Shown here piece by piece: positions 38,953-48,765 of a DNA stretch of 64,000 nucleotides. Positions within the stretch are counted from its first letter, which is position 1; every line of letters starts with the position of its first letter. The stretch is from the NCBI GenBank assembly GCA_006218045.1, contig VBWB01000032.1, forward strand, positions 1 through 64,000, read 5' to 3'. The position numbers and the translations under genes were made by a program. A model generated the notes under the pieces. The model did not search any database. It was not told where the DNA came from and saw nothing but the letters and a program-made list of their open reading frames with translations. The stretch comes from Stygiobacter sp. (GTDB lineage Bacteria > Pseudomonadota > Alphaproteobacteria > Rhodospirillales > Magnetospirillaceae).

Positions 38953-41900
38953 ATGCCCAAACGTACAGACATCAAATCCATCCTGATCATCGGTGCCGGT
39001 CCCATCGTCATCGGTCAGGCGTGCGAGTTCGATTACTCGGGCGTGCAGGCGTGCAAGGCGCTGAAGGAAGAGGGTTACCGGGTCATCCTGGTCAACTCGA
39101 ACCCGGCGACCATCATGACCGATCCCGGTCTGGCCGACGCCACTTATATCGAGCCGATCACGCCCGAGGTGGTGGCCAAGATCATCGCCAAGGAACGCCC
39201 CGACGCCCTGCTGCCGACCATGGGCGGGCAGACGGCGCTCAACACCGCCATGAAACTGGCCGATGACGGCACCTTGGAAAAATACGGCGTCGAGATGATC
39301 GCCGCCAAGCGCGACGTCATCGCCAAGGCGGAAGACCGCCTGCTGTTCCGCGACGCCATGGACAAGATCGGTCTGGACAGTCCCAAATCCCGCGTCGTCC
39401 GCACGCTGCAGGAAGCGCGCGACTCGCTGGATTTCGTCGGCCTGCCGGCGATCATCCGCCCCAGCTTCACCCTGGCCGGCACCGGCGGCGGCATCGCCTA
39501 TAACATCGAGGAATACGAAACCATCGTTTCCGGCGGCCTCGCCGCGTCCCCCGTGCATGAAGTGCTGGTGGAAGAATCGGTGCTGGGCTGGAAAGAGTAT
39601 GAAATGGAGGTTGTCCGCGACAAGAAGGACAACTGCATCATCATCTGCTCCATCGAGAACGTCGATCCCATGGGCGTGCATACGGGTGATTCCATCACCG
39701 TCGCCCCCGCCTTGACCCTGACCGACAAGGAATACCAGATCATGCGCAACGCCAGCCTGGCGGTGCTGCGCGAGATCGGCGTCGATACCGGCGGCTCCAA
39801 CGTCCAGTTCGCCGTCAATCCCAAGGACGGGCGCATGACGGTGATCGAGATGAACCCGCGGGTGTCGCGCTCGTCGGCCCTGGCCTCCAAGGCCACCGGC
39901 TTCCCCATCGCCAAGGTCGCCGCCAAGCTGGCCGTCGGCTATACCCTGGACGAGTTGGCCAACGACATCACCGGGGTGACGCCGGCCAGTTTCGAGCCGA
40001 CCATCGATTACGTCGTCACCAAGATTCCGCGCTTCACCTTCGAGAAGTTCCCCGGCGCCGACCCCAACCTGACCACCTCGATGAAGTCGGTGGGCGAGGC
40101 CATGGCCATCGGTCGCACCTTCCAGGAGAGTCTGCAAAAGGGCCTCAGGTCCATGGAAACCGGCCTGACCGGCATGAACGAGGTGGAAATCCCCGGCGCT
40201 TCCGCCGCCGACCGCAAGGCCGCCATGAAGAAGGCGCTGGCGACGCCGCGCCATGATCGTCTGCTGGTCATCGCCCAGGCCTTCCGCCTGGGTCTGAGCG
40301 TGGATGAAATCCACGCGGCGTGCTCCTACGACAAGTGGTTCCTCGAGCAGATCAAGGGCATCGTCGATGCCGAGGAAGAGGTCCGGGCCAAGGGCCTGCC
40401 CATCGACGCACCGGGCCTGCTGCGGCTGAAGAAGATGGGCTTCTCCGACCAGCGTCTGTCGGAATTGTCGGGCAAGACCCTGACCGAGACGACGTTCCGC
40501 CGCGAGGTGTTGAACGTCAAGCCGGTGTTCAAGCGCATCGACACCTGCGCCGCCGAGTTCCCGTCGTCCACCGCCTATATGTATTCGTGCTACGAAGGCG
40601 ATGGCATCAACGCCGCCGAATGCGAGGCCGACGTGTCGGATCGCGACAAGGTGATCATCCTGGGCGGCGGTCCCAACCGTATCGGCCAGGGCATCGAGTT
40701 CGATTATTGCTGCGTCCACGCCGCCTATGCGCTCGACGATGCCGGCAAAGAGACCATCATGGTCAATTGCAACCCGGAAACCGTCTCCACCGATTACGAC
40801 ACCTCGGACCGCCTGTATTTCGAGCCCCTGACCGCCGAAACGGTGATCGAACTGGTGCGCAAGGAACAGAGCAAGGGCCGGGTGCTGGGCTGCATCGTCC
40901 AGTTCGGCGGCCAGACGCCGCTGAAGCTGGCCCATGCGCTGGAAGATGCCGGCATCCCCATCTTGGGCACCAGCCCCGACAGCATCGACCTGGCCGAGGA
41001 CCGCGAGCGCTTCCAGGGTCTGCTGCACGAGCTGGGTCTGAAGCAGCCGCCCAACGGCACGGCGCGTTCGCTCGACGAGGCCAAGGCGGTGGCCGACCGC
41101 ATCGGCTATCCGGTGGTCATCCGCCCCAGCTTCGTCCTGGGCGGTCGCGCCATGCAGATCGTCTATGACCATGAAGCGCTTGAGCGCTACATGAAGGAAG
41201 CGGTGGTGGTGTCGGGCAAGGACCCGGTGCTGATCGACTTCTATCTGAAGAACGCCATCGAGGTGGATGTCGACGCCCTGGCCGACGGCACCGACGTCTT
41301 CGTCGCCGGCATCATGCAGCACATCGAGGAAGCCGGCATCCATTCCGGCGATTCCGCCTGCTTTGGCCAAGGCGCTCGACGTGCGCGGCCTGATGAACGT
41401 GCAATATGCGGTCCAGGACGGGGTGATCTACATCCTGGAAGTCAATCCGCGCGCCAGCCGCACCGTGCCCTTCGTCGCCAAGGCCACCGGCATTCCCATC
41501 GCCAAGATCGCCGCCCGGATCATGGCCGGCGAGTCGCTGGCCAGCTTCAACCTCAAGAAGGAAAAGCTCGACCATGTGGCGGTGAAGGAAGCAGTATTCC
41601 CCTTCGCCCGTTTCCCCGGCGTCGACATCCTGTTGGGGCCGGAAATGAAATCCACCGGCGAAGTCATGGGCATCGACAAGGATTTCGCCCTGGCCTTCGC
41701 CAAGGCCCAATTGGGCGCCGGCACCGTGCTGCCGACCGAGGGCTGCGTGTTCATCTCGGTGCGCGAGGGCGACAAGCCGGCCATGGTCGCGGTCGGCCAG
41801 CAATTGCAGGACATGGGCTTCAAGCTGATGGCCACCGAAGGCACGGCCCGGACGCTCCGCGATGCCGGCTGCACCGTCCAGGTGGTCAACAAGGTGCTGG

Positions 41901-42142
41901 AGGGTCGCCCGCATTGCGTCGATGCCATGACCAACGGCCAGATCCAGTTGGTGGTCAACACCACCGAGGGCAGCCAGGCGGTCAAGGATTCGTTCTCGAT
42001 CCGCCGCTCGGCCTTGCAATCCAACATCCCGCACTTCACCACGGTGGCCGGGGCGCAAGCGGCAGTGCGGGCCATCGCCGCCTTGAAGCGCGGAGCGCTT
42101 GATGTTGCGCCGCTGCAATCGTACTTTAAGAGCTCGTTTTGA
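38953..42142 (+). pseudogene. carB: carB, carbamoyl-phosphate synthase large subunit, interrupted by a small deletion and frameshift
   Basis: The first 803 codons (to the TGC at 41359-41361) give a normal CarB: two-domain start [20 protein letters not shown], first ATP-grasp module, and the second module up to [12 protein letters not shown]. The expected SLPPYSL-type loop and following helix, about 20 residues, are then missing. Sequence resumes in another frame as [18 protein letters not shown] at about 41363 and runs to 42142 with the allosteric MGS-like domain. The shift requires a deletion length of 2 modulo 3, for example 62 bases. Original frame continues as nonsense to 42102. Either a true lesion or a sequence error. 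Confidence 0.85.
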
Positions 42143-42160
42143 AGCGGGGGCTGTGAAGGA

Positions 42161-42634
42161 ATGGAAAAAATCCCGATGACTCCGGCGGGTTTGACCACGC
42201 TGGAGGATGAATTGCGCAACCTGAAGGCGGTGGAACGCCCGGCGGTGATCAAAGCCATCGCCGAGGCGCGCGAGCACGGCGATCTGTCTGAAAACGCCGA
42301 ATACCATGCCGCCCGCGAACGTCAGAGCTTCATCGAAGGCCGTGTGGCCGAGTTGGAAGACGTCATCAGCCGTGCCCAGGTCATCGACATCGCCTTGATG
42401 TCGGGTGACCAGGTGCGTTTCGGTGCCACCGTCACCCTGGCCGACGAAGACAGCGACGACGAGGTGGTCTACACCATCGTCGGTGCCCACGAAGCCGACA
42501 TCAAGTCGGGCCGCATGTCGGTGCATTCGCCGCTGGCCCGCGCCCTGATCGGCAAGCATATCGGCGACACCGTCGAGGTGACGACGCCGGGCGGCTCAAA
42601 ATCCTATGAAGTGGTCGACGTCAGGTTCGTCTGA
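42161..42634 (+). CDS. greA: transcription elongation factor GreA
   Basis: A 157-residue factor that rescues backtracked RNA polymerase by stimulating transcript cleavage. The N-terminal coiled coil carries the tip acids in the LSENAEYHAARERQSFIEGR stretch, and the FKBP-like C-domain ends GDTVEVTTPGGSKSYEVVDV. ATG at 42161 starts MEKIPMTPAGL. It follows carB after 18 bases, as in many alphaproteobacteria, so it probably shares the car transcript. A hairpin terminator follows. Confidence 0.96.
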   Translation: MEKIPMTPAGLTTLEDELRNLKAVERPAVIKAIAEAREHGDLSENAEYHAARERQSFIEGRVAELEDVISRAQVIDIALMSGDQVRFGATVTLADEDSDDEVVYTIVGAHEADIKSGRMSVHSPLARALIGKHIGDTVEVTTPGGSKSYEVVDVRFV

Positions 42635-42650
42635 GGCGATCTGAATTGCC

Positions 42651-42678
42651 AAGAAGCCCAGGGGAACCTGGGCTTCTT
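42651..42678. terminator. hairpin terminator after greA
   Basis: A perfect 12-bp stem, AAGAAGCCCAGG with CCTGGGCTTCTT, has a GGAA loop. On the plus strand the arm ends in CTTCTT followed by GCTGTGTCT, a weak T-tract. It lies between convergent greA and the BON lipoprotein gene. Confidence 0.75.
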
Positions 42679-42685
42679 GCTGTGT

Positions 42686-43267
42686 CTAAGTGCCGCCATC
42701 CACATGGGCGACCACCCATTTGATGCCGTCCACCTCGCCGGCATCGGCGCGCAGGGACTCGGCCTGAGCCCGGTCGGTGACGCCGCCCAGCAGGAAGGCG
42801 ACGTTATTGACGACGCGGACGATCAGTCCGCCTTTGCCGTCCACCCCCAGATGGCGGCGCACCGCGCCTTCCTTGCCTTGATCGGGGATGAACAGGTCCA
42901 AAGCCCGATCCTCGGCCAGGATCAGCTCATTGATGACGCGGGTGACGCCGGAAATGCCCGCCGCCGCCTGTTCGGCCCGGCGGCGCTGTTCCGGCTTGAT
43001 CACCGCCCCCATCAGCAACACCCGACCGCTCCACACCTCGACAGTGACACCACGATAGGAACCGGCGTCCAGCTCGCGCAATTTGCGGGTCAGGATCGAG
43101 GCGATGACGTCGTCGCGATTGGCATCCTGGCGGGATCGTTCCAAGGCCGACAGAACCGGGCGCACCGGCTCTTGGGGCGCGCTGGCGGGGCGGGGGGCCG
43201 GCTCGACGGTCTGACAGGCCGCCACGGCCAAACCAGCCACCAACAGCACCGCCGGACGTCTGATCAT
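42686..43267 (-). CDS. BON-domain lipoprotein
   Basis: A 193-residue lipoprotein with signal and lipobox LAVAACQ. Two BON-like modules follow: RGVTVEVWSGRVLLMGAVIKPEQRRRAEQAAAGISGVTRVINE and GLIVRVVNNVAFLLGGVTDRAQAESLRADA-type segments. BON proteins such as OsmY and YraP bind phospholipid and stabilise the outer membrane. Its start overlaps the stop of the upstream TVP38-like gene (ATGA), part of a three-gene overlapping run. Confidence 0.88.
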   Translation of the reverse strand: MIRRPAVLLVAGLAVAACQTVEPAPRPASAPQEPVRPVLSALERSRQDANRDDVIASILTRKLRELDAGSYRGVTVEVWSGRVLLMGAVIKPEQRRRAEQAAAGISGVTRVINELILAEDRALDLFIPDQGKEGAVRRHLGVDGKGGLIVRVVNNVAFLLGGVTDRAQAESLRADAGEVDGIKWVVAHVDGGT

Positions 43268-43977
43268 GCCCCGTCGCCCTCATCCTCGGGCAGGCCGCGC
43301 GCCGCACGATAGCGCCGCCACAACCACAATCCCAGCACCGAGGAGACCACGAAAAGCAGCGCCGACAAAATGGTATTGGTGACCGGGTCCAATTGCATGC
43401 CGCCGCCCAACAGGGTGAAGACGATGGTTTGCGGCAGGTAACCGATGGCCGAGCCGGCGAAGAACGGCAGCGCCCGCACCCCCGACACACCGGCACCGAT
43501 ATTGGCGGCCAAGCCATAGGACAAGGGCGACAGCCGCAGGATCAGGGCCATGGTCAGCGGATTGCCGGCCAGGAAGTCGTCCAGACGCTTGATCTTGCCG
43601 GGAAAGCGGCGCGACAGGAAATCGCGGCCCATGAAGCGGGCATAATAGAAGGCCGACATCGAGCCCATCAGGGTGGCGGCTAGGGCCAGCGCGGTGCCCA
43701 ACCAGAAGCCGAAGGCATAACCGCCCAAGAAACATACCATCTGCCGCGGCAGGCCGATGGCGATGACCACGGCGCCCACCAACAGGAACAGCGCCTCGCC
43801 CCACAGGCCCTTGCCCCGCACTTCCGTATCGACCCAGGCCGAATCCAGAAGCGCCCTGAGGCCGATGCCTTCCAGCAGGAAACCGATCAGGGCCAGGGTG
43901 GCGATCAGGACCAAGCCGCGGATCAGCACCCGGGGGTCCAACAGGGGATGGCGCTTGGCGGTCACGGCTTGGCTCAT
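43264..43977 (-). CDS. TVP38/TMEM64 (DedA-like) family membrane protein
   Basis: A 237-residue inner-membrane protein with about six hydrophobic segments. The SNARE-associated domain includes FLGGYAFGFWLGTALALAAT and PLTMALILRLSPLSYGLAAN, near the expected re-entrant loops. Relatives act in lipid scrambling or membrane homeostasis. The ATG at 43977 overlaps the stop of the glycosyltransferase gene by four bases, so I prefer it over the frame opening at 44025. The downstream BON lipoprotein gene also overlaps. Confidence 0.85.
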   Translation of the reverse strand: MSQAVTAKRHPLLDPRVLIRGLVLIATLALIGFLLEGIGLRALLDSAWVDTEVRGKGLWGEALFLLVGAVVIAIGLPRQMVCFLGGYAFGFWLGTALALAATLMGSMSAFYYARFMGRDFLSRRFPGKIKRLDDFLAGNPLTMALILRLSPLSYGLAANIGAGVSGVRALPFFAGSAIGYLPQTIVFTLLGGGMQLDPVTNTILSALLFVVSSVLGLWLWRRYRAARGLPEDEGDGA

Positions 43978-44714
43978 TGCGGCGGGATTTCGACGACCGG
44001 ATTGCGCGAGCGGCGCATCAGCCACATCACCCCCAACAGATCGGGGACACCGACCAGGGCACGGCGCAGATTGCTGTAATTGGAGGCGCCGGCGCCACGC
44101 GGACGATGGTTGACCACCACCGATTCCACCGTGCCGCCGGCCCGGATGGTCAGCGCCGGCAAATAGCGGTGCATGTGGTCGAAGCGCGGCAGGTCCAGGA
44201 ACAAGGCGCGGGAAAACAGCTTGGAGCCGCAGCCGGTATCGGGGGTGTTATCCCTGAGCGCCCAGGCGCGAATGGCATTGGCCGCCTTCGACGCCCACCG
44301 CCGCGACGAGGTGTCCTTGCGGTTGGCGCGCCAGCCGGCGATCAGCAGCTTTTCGCGGCTCGCCTCCGGCTCGGCCCGCCAGCGGGCCAGCATGTTGGGA
44401 ATATCGGCCGGATCGTTTTGGCCGTCGCCGTCGAGCATGGCGATCAGCGGCGCTTGGGCGTGCTTGACGGCGGTGGCGATGGCCTGACTTTGACCGCAGC
44501 TGAGGCGATGACGGAGGAAGCGCAGTTGCGGGAACTGCGCCTTGGCCGCCAGCAGTTTTTGCCCGGTGGCATCGGTGGAACCGTCATCCACATAGATGAT
44601 CTCGAATTCCGCCACCCCATGCAGGGCGGCATGGATTTCCGTCACCAGCGGCAGGATGTTGTCGGCTTCGTTCTTGACCGGAACGACCACCGCCAGTTCG
44701 GGGACCGCATTCAT
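43974..44714 (-). CDS. family 2 glycosyltransferase (dolichyl-phosphate-mannose synthase-like)
   Basis: A 246-residue GT-A enzyme starting ELAVVVPVKNEADNILPLV, with YVDDGSTDATGQ for nucleotide sugar and LDGDGQNDP as the DxD-type metal motif. RRWASKAANAIRAWALRDNTPDTGCGSKLF (in parts) matches polyprenyl-phosphate sugar transferases. There is no C-terminal membrane anchor. It is the first of three overlapping genes with the TVP38-like protein and BON lipoprotein, suggesting an envelope-lipid operon. Confidence 0.88.
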   Translation of the reverse strand: MNAVPELAVVVPVKNEADNILPLVTEIHAALHGVAEFEIIYVDDGSTDATGQKLLAAKAQFPQLRFLRHRLSCGQSQAIATAVKHAQAPLIAMLDGDGQNDPADIPNMLARWRAEPEASREKLLIAGWRANRKDTSSRRWASKAANAIRAWALRDNTPDTGCGSKLFSRALFLDLPRFDHMHRYLPALTIRAGGTVESVVVNHRPRGAGASNYSNLRRALVGVPDLLGVMWLMRRSRNPVVEIPPQ

Positions 44715-44734
44715 GGCGTCACCTTGCGTCGGGG

Positions 44735-44770
44735 TTCAGGGAGTGGGGGGTTCAGGGAGTGGGGGTTCAG
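44735..44770. repeat. 16-bp tandem repeat at the end of accA
   Basis: TTCAGGGAGTGGGG(GG) occurs twice in tandem (44735-44750, 44751-44765), with a third partial TTCAGG that contains the accA stop codon. It occupies most of the gap before the glycosyltransferase gene. Confidence 0.8.
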
Positions 44771-45720
44771 GCCAGGCCGCCCCGGCCCATGGCTAGGAAT
44801 TTTTCCCGCCGCCGCGCCCGCAGCACGCCGCCTTCGATGCCGGCCATGTCGCGCAGGGCACCGTCCAGGGCCGTCGACAGCGACTGCATCACCTGCTCGC
44901 GGTTGCGATGCGCGCCCCCCAACGGTTCATCGACGATTGTATCGCAGATGCCCAGCTTGTGCAGGTCTTGCGCGGTCAGCCGCAAAGCCTCGGCGGCGTC
45001 CTTGGCGTTCTCGCCCGCGCGCCACAGGATCGAGGCGCAGCCTTCCGGGCTGATTACCGAATAGATGGCGTGTTCCAGCATCAAGATGGTATTGGCCGCC
45101 GCCAGGGCGATGGCCCCGCCCGAGCCGCCCTCGCCGATGATGGCGGTGACGAAGGGCACGCGGACATCCAGGCCGGTTTCAATGGAACGGGCAATGGCCT
45201 CGGCCTGACCGCGCGCCTCGGCATCGACACCGGGATAGGCGCCGGCGGTGTCCACCAGGGTCAAGACCGGAATCTGGAAATGGTCGGCCATTTCCATCAA
45301 TCGCCGGGCCTTGCGATAGCCCTCGGGCTTGGCCATGCCGAAATTGTGCTTGAGCCGGGTTTCGGTGTCGTGGCCCTTTTCGTTGCCCAGCACCATCACC
45401 GACTGGCCGCGGAAACGACCGAGGCCGCCGATGATGGCATTATCCTCGCCGAAGCAGCGGTCTCCCGCCAGCGGGGTGAAATCGGTGATCAGGGCGCGGA
45501 TGTAATCCAAGGCATGGGGGCGGTCGGGGTGGCGGGCCACCTGGGTCTTCTGCCAGGGCGATAGCTTGGCGAAGGTGGAGCGCAGCAGCTTGTCGACCTT
45601 GATCTGCAGGCGGGCAACCTCGTCGGCGATATTGAGGTCGCCGCCATCGGTCAGGTGCCGCAGTTCCTCGATCTTGCCTTCAAGCTCGGCGATGGGCTTT
45701 TCAAATTCCAGGATATGCAT
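44767..45720 (-). CDS. accA: acetyl-CoA carboxylase carboxyltransferase alpha subunit
   Basis: A 317-residue subunit that, with AccD, transfers CO2 from biotin to acetyl-CoA in fatty acid synthesis. Characteristic segments are HILEFEKPIAELEGKIEEL at the start, PVLTLVDTAGAYPGVDAEARGQ and IGEGGSGGAIALAAAN. I start at the ATG at 45720; the 66 codons upstream are open but lie in a low-complexity gap. The stop codon falls inside a small tandem repeat. It has no accD neighbour here. Confidence 0.96.
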   Translation of the reverse strand: MHILEFEKPIAELEGKIEELRHLTDGGDLNIADEVARLQIKVDKLLRSTFAKLSPWQKTQVARHPDRPHALDYIRALITDFTPLAGDRCFGEDNAIIGGLGRFRGQSVMVLGNEKGHDTETRLKHNFGMAKPEGYRKARRLMEMADHFQIPVLTLVDTAGAYPGVDAEARGQAEAIARSIETGLDVRVPFVTAIIGEGGSGGAIALAAANTILMLEHAIYSVISPEGCASILWRAGENAKDAAEALRLTAQDLHKLGICDTIVDEPLGGAHRNREQVMQSLSTALDGALRDMAGIEGGVLRARRREKFLAMGRGGLA

Positions 45721-45841
45721 GGGAGGCTTCATACCACAGCGGAGATTGGGAGCAAGAAAAAGCACGCCCCCGCAAAAAATGAAAGCGCCAAAAAGGAAGG
45801 GGGGCCAAAGCCCCCCATCCCCAGGCCCGGCAAGACCCGTA

Positions 45842-47659
45842 TCAGCTTTTGCCGCCCTTGCGCACCGACTTGGAATCCATGCCCTCGTACAGGGGCCACG
45901 CTCCGGTGGCCACCGCATCCAGGGACGGCGAATTTTGCCCCAGACGCGACCGGTAGATCCAGAAATTGGTCATCACCCGTTCGACGAAGGACCGCGTCTC
46001 CCGCGATGGCAGCGCTTCGATGAACAGCAGCGGATCGTCATTGTGCTTGATGGTCGACAGCCACTGCCCCAGCTTGCCGGGGCCGGCGTTATAGGCGGCG
46101 GCCAGCAGCAGCAGATTGCCGTTGACCGGCTCTTCCGCCATCAGCTTGTTCAGATATTTCTGCCCCAGGGCCAGATTGGCCTCGGGCACCAGCAGGCTGT
46201 CGCGCCCGGCCTTGCCGCCGATGGCGGCGGCGGTGGCCGGCATCAACTGCATCAATCCGGTGGCGCCGGCGCCGCTTCGGGCATTGGGGTTGAACGACGA
46301 TTCCTGACGGACGAAGGCATAGACCAAGGCCTTGTCCACCTGCCAGCCGCCGCGCGGATTCCAGTCCGGTAGCGGATAGGTGGCGGCATCGTTCAACAGG
46401 CCGGGGGCCATGCCGCCCAGGCGCACGGCCAAGCCGGGCATGTCGGCCACATGGGCCAGCACCATCATGGACTGGCGCAAGGCCTTGGTGGCGCGGGGAT
46501 AGGATTTGCGCAGCTCTTCCTCGGCCAGTTCGCCTTGCCCCACCTGCACCAGGGCCAGAGCCCGGCGGGTGCCCGGCGCCCGCATCAGCAAATCGGCGTC
46601 AGCCTCGGTGAAGGGCGGCGATTCCCACGAGAACAGGGTCTCATAGCCCAGGGTCTGGCGCGCCAGCATGCCATAGAAGGTGCGTGGATAGGTGGCGGCG
46701 ATTTCCAGCCAGTGATTGACCACCTCGGGGCGGCGCGACACCAGATTGGCCCGCGCGGCCCAGAAGGCGCCGGCGGACACCATCCATGACGATTGACTGT
46801 CGGAATTGGCCACGGCTTCAAAATGGCGCCGCGCCAATTCAGGCTTGCCCTGGCGCCATTGCGCCAGCCCGGCGATCCAATGGGCCGACGGCAATTCGAC
46901 ACCCGAGCGCTCCCCCGCCTGCGACGCCCAGACGGCGGCCTCGGCATCGCGACCGCTGGAGAAATGGTCGGCGGCCATCAGCGTCTTCATCTCGTCCACG
47001 TCCAAGGCGGACAGACTGGCCGCCTCCGACCCGGTCAGCAGCGCCAGCGCCGCCGAGCCGTTATCCTGGCGCAGCAGATGGCGGAACCGGGTCTTGATCG
47101 CCTTGGTCCGGGACGAGCCGCCATCGCTGTTATAGCTGGCCCCCTCCCAATTGGCGCCTTCGTCCGAGGTATCGATGCCGGTGCCCTTGAGCGCGCCCTT
47201 GACCGGCGGCTTGATGGCGCCGAAACCCTTGATGCCCTTGGCGGTGGCCAGATTGTAGATGGCTTCCGATTGCGGCAGGTCGGCATTGTCGGCCATCCAC
47301 GCCCGCAATTCCTGATATTTGGGGCGGTAGCCCGATTGCAGATAGCGCTGGGCCAGGATATGGCCCTTGAGCACATCGTCCCTGAGCTTGCCCAGCTCAC
47401 GGTCGGCGGCGGCCCATTGGCCGGTGGCCTGCATCTTGAAGATGCGGGTGTAAAGGGTGGCGTCGTCGGCGGACAAGGGACGCGGCAGGGGCGCAATGCG
47501 CGCCTCGCGGCCAATGCCGGGCATCACCGCAGCGGTGCGGGTGCCTTCGGCGGCGGACGCATCCGCAAGGTCAGAATGAGCATTTTTGTCGGCGGCGAAA
47601 GCCGGGACATAAAGGCTCAGGATGACTGCCGTCAGCACCGGGAGGAGCCTGTGTCGCAA
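45842..47659 (-). CDS. soluble lytic murein transglycosylase (Slt-like)
   Basis: A 605-residue periplasmic enzyme that cleaves the MurNAc-GlcNAc bond with 1,6-anhydro product. A signal peptide ends AFA. A long alpha-superhelical region (about 60-440) is followed by the SLT domain with catalytic Glu in VRQESSFNPNARSGAGATGLMQLMP and AAAYNAGPGKLGQW. I chose the TTG at 47659 because GAGAGG lies about seven bases upstream and the signal peptide then starts directly (LRHRLLPVLTAV); the frame opens at 47743 with a non-signal leader. Confidence 0.9.
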   Translation of the reverse strand: MRHRLLPVLTAVILSLYVPAFAADKNAHSDLADASAAEGTRTAAVMPGIGREARIAPLPRPLSADDATLYTRIFKMQATGQWAAADRELGKLRDDVLKGHILAQRYLQSGYRPKYQELRAWMADNADLPQSEAIYNLATAKGIKGFGAIKPPVKGALKGTGIDTSDEGANWEGASYNSDGGSSRTKAIKTRFRHLLRQDNGSAALALLTGSEAASLSALDVDEMKTLMAADHFSSGRDAEAAVWASQAGERSGVELPSAHWIAGLAQWRQGKPELARRHFEAVANSDSQSSWMVSAGAFWAARANLVSRRPEVVNHWLEIAATYPRTFYGMLARQTLGYETLFSWESPPFTEADADLLMRAPGTRRALALVQVGQGELAEEELRKSYPRATKALRQSMMVLAHVADMPGLAVRLGGMAPGLLNDAATYPLPDWNPRGGWQVDKALVYAFVRQESSFNPNARSGAGATGLMQLMPATAAAIGGKAGRDSLLVPEANLALGQKYLNKLMAEEPVNGNLLLLAAAYNAGPGKLGQWLSTIKHNDDPLLFIEALPSRETRSFVERVMTNFWIYRSRLGQNSPSLDAVATGAWPLYEGMDSKSVRKGGKS

Positions 47660-47817
47660 GGCGGTGCCTCTCGAGTTGTTATCGGAAAAATCGAATATCC
47701 TGCGCAGTTTTATAAATGACCCCCGGAGCAAAAAGCAAGGCAAAAGGCTGGGAAAATATGGAAAAACGTCAAATTCACATTAAATATCAATGATTTAGGC
47801 TGAAATAAGGCGAGCCC

Positions 47818-48630
47818 TTAGGAATGTCCGTCTATGTGCTTGCGTACGGCCAGCAGGTCGCGCCACGCCTCGCGTTTGGCCGCCGGCGTCCGCAGCAGAT
47901 AGGCGGGATGAAAGGTGGGCATGACCGCCACCGGGCGTGGCAGGCCGGGCGAGGAATACTCGAACCAGCGCCCGCGCAGGCGGTTGATGCCTTCTGATCG
48001 CCCCAGCAGGGCCGAGGCGGCGGCGCCGCCGAACAGGATCAGCAGCTTGGGGTCGACCAACTCGATATGGCGGGTGATGAAGGGCAGGCACACCGCCACC
48101 TCGTCCGCCGTCGGCTTGCGATTATCCACCGGGCGCCAGGGCACCACATTGCTGATGTAGACGCTGGTGCGATCCAGGCCGATGGAGGCCAGCATGCGGT
48201 CGAGCAATTTGCCCGACTTGCCGATGAAGGGCAGCCCCTGGCGGTCTTCCTCCTGTCCCGGCGCCTCGCCGATGCACATGATGTCGGCATCGGCATTGCC
48301 GTCGGCGAACACCGTACTCATGGCGGTGCGTTTCAGCGGCAGGGCGTCGAAAGCCTCCATGGCCTGACGCAGTTGGGCCAGATCGCGGCACTGCCCGGCC
48401 ACATGGGCGGCGGTGCCGCCGTCATGAGGCGAACGGGCGGCAGCGCCGCCGTCATGAGACAAACGGACGGGCTGGGCCGGCGGCGGGGCGGCGGCGGCCA
48501 CGGGGCGGGGCGGCGGGGCGGGCTTGGTCGAGACGGCGAAACGGTCCACCGGCACTTCGCCGATGGCTTCATCGACGCCGGCGTCCAGATACCAGCGCAA
48601 CAGATCGTGGGGGGAGAGGTCCAGGGGCAT
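47818..48630 (-). CDS. uracil-DNA glycosylase, type 4/5-like
   Basis: A 270-residue glycosylase that removes uracil from DNA. Motif 1 is CIGEAPGQEEDRQGLPFIGKSG. NVVPWRPVDNRKPTADE and the late MPTFHPAYLLR with the HP pair complete the fold. Residues about 45-95 are a Pro/Ala-rich linker with a duplicated SHDGGAAAR/SPHDGGTAAH unit. The KCRPP cysteine of [4Fe-4S] type 4 enzymes is replaced (PWRP), and only two candidate ligands (GQC and EVAVC) remain, so the cluster may be absent. ATG at 48630 (MPLDLSPHDLL) is divergent from ETF-QO. Confidence 0.85.
   Translation of the reverse strand: MPLDLSPHDLLRWYLDAGVDEAIGEVPVDRFAVSTKPAPPPRPVAAAAPPPAQPVRLSHDGGAAARSPHDGGTAAHVAGQCRDLAQLRQAMEAFDALPLKRTAMSTVFADGNADADIMCIGEAPGQEEDRQGLPFIGKSGKLLDRMLASIGLDRTSVYISNVVPWRPVDNRKPTADEVAVCLPFITRHIELVDPKLLILFGGAAASALLGRSEGINRLRGRWFEYSSPGLPRPVAVMPTFHPAYLLRTPAAKREAWRDLLAVRKHIDGHS
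48405..48464. repeat. 30-bp tandem duplication inside the uracil-DNA glycosylase gene
   Basis: Two adjacent 30-base units (48405-48434 and 48435-48464) share GGGCGGC and CCGCCGTCATGAG. They encode the duplicated (S)HDGG(A/T)AA segment of the linker and keep the frame. Confidence 0.75.
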
Positions 48631-48765
48631 GACGGCGAACAAAATATCACGAACCTTGGCTCTGTTTGAAGGATTCGTATCTTCACGAAATCCTGTGCTA
48701 TAGAGGCGGCCTCGTTTGTCACACTTCGCGCCGGGTGGGCGGCGCCGGTCAGGGATAGGGACGAC

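Noticed and set aside
38932-41370. An 812-codon minus-strand frame across carB
   Set aside because: Antisense shadow of conserved CarB sequence, with no recognisable domain and the same His/Gly/Gln-rich bias.
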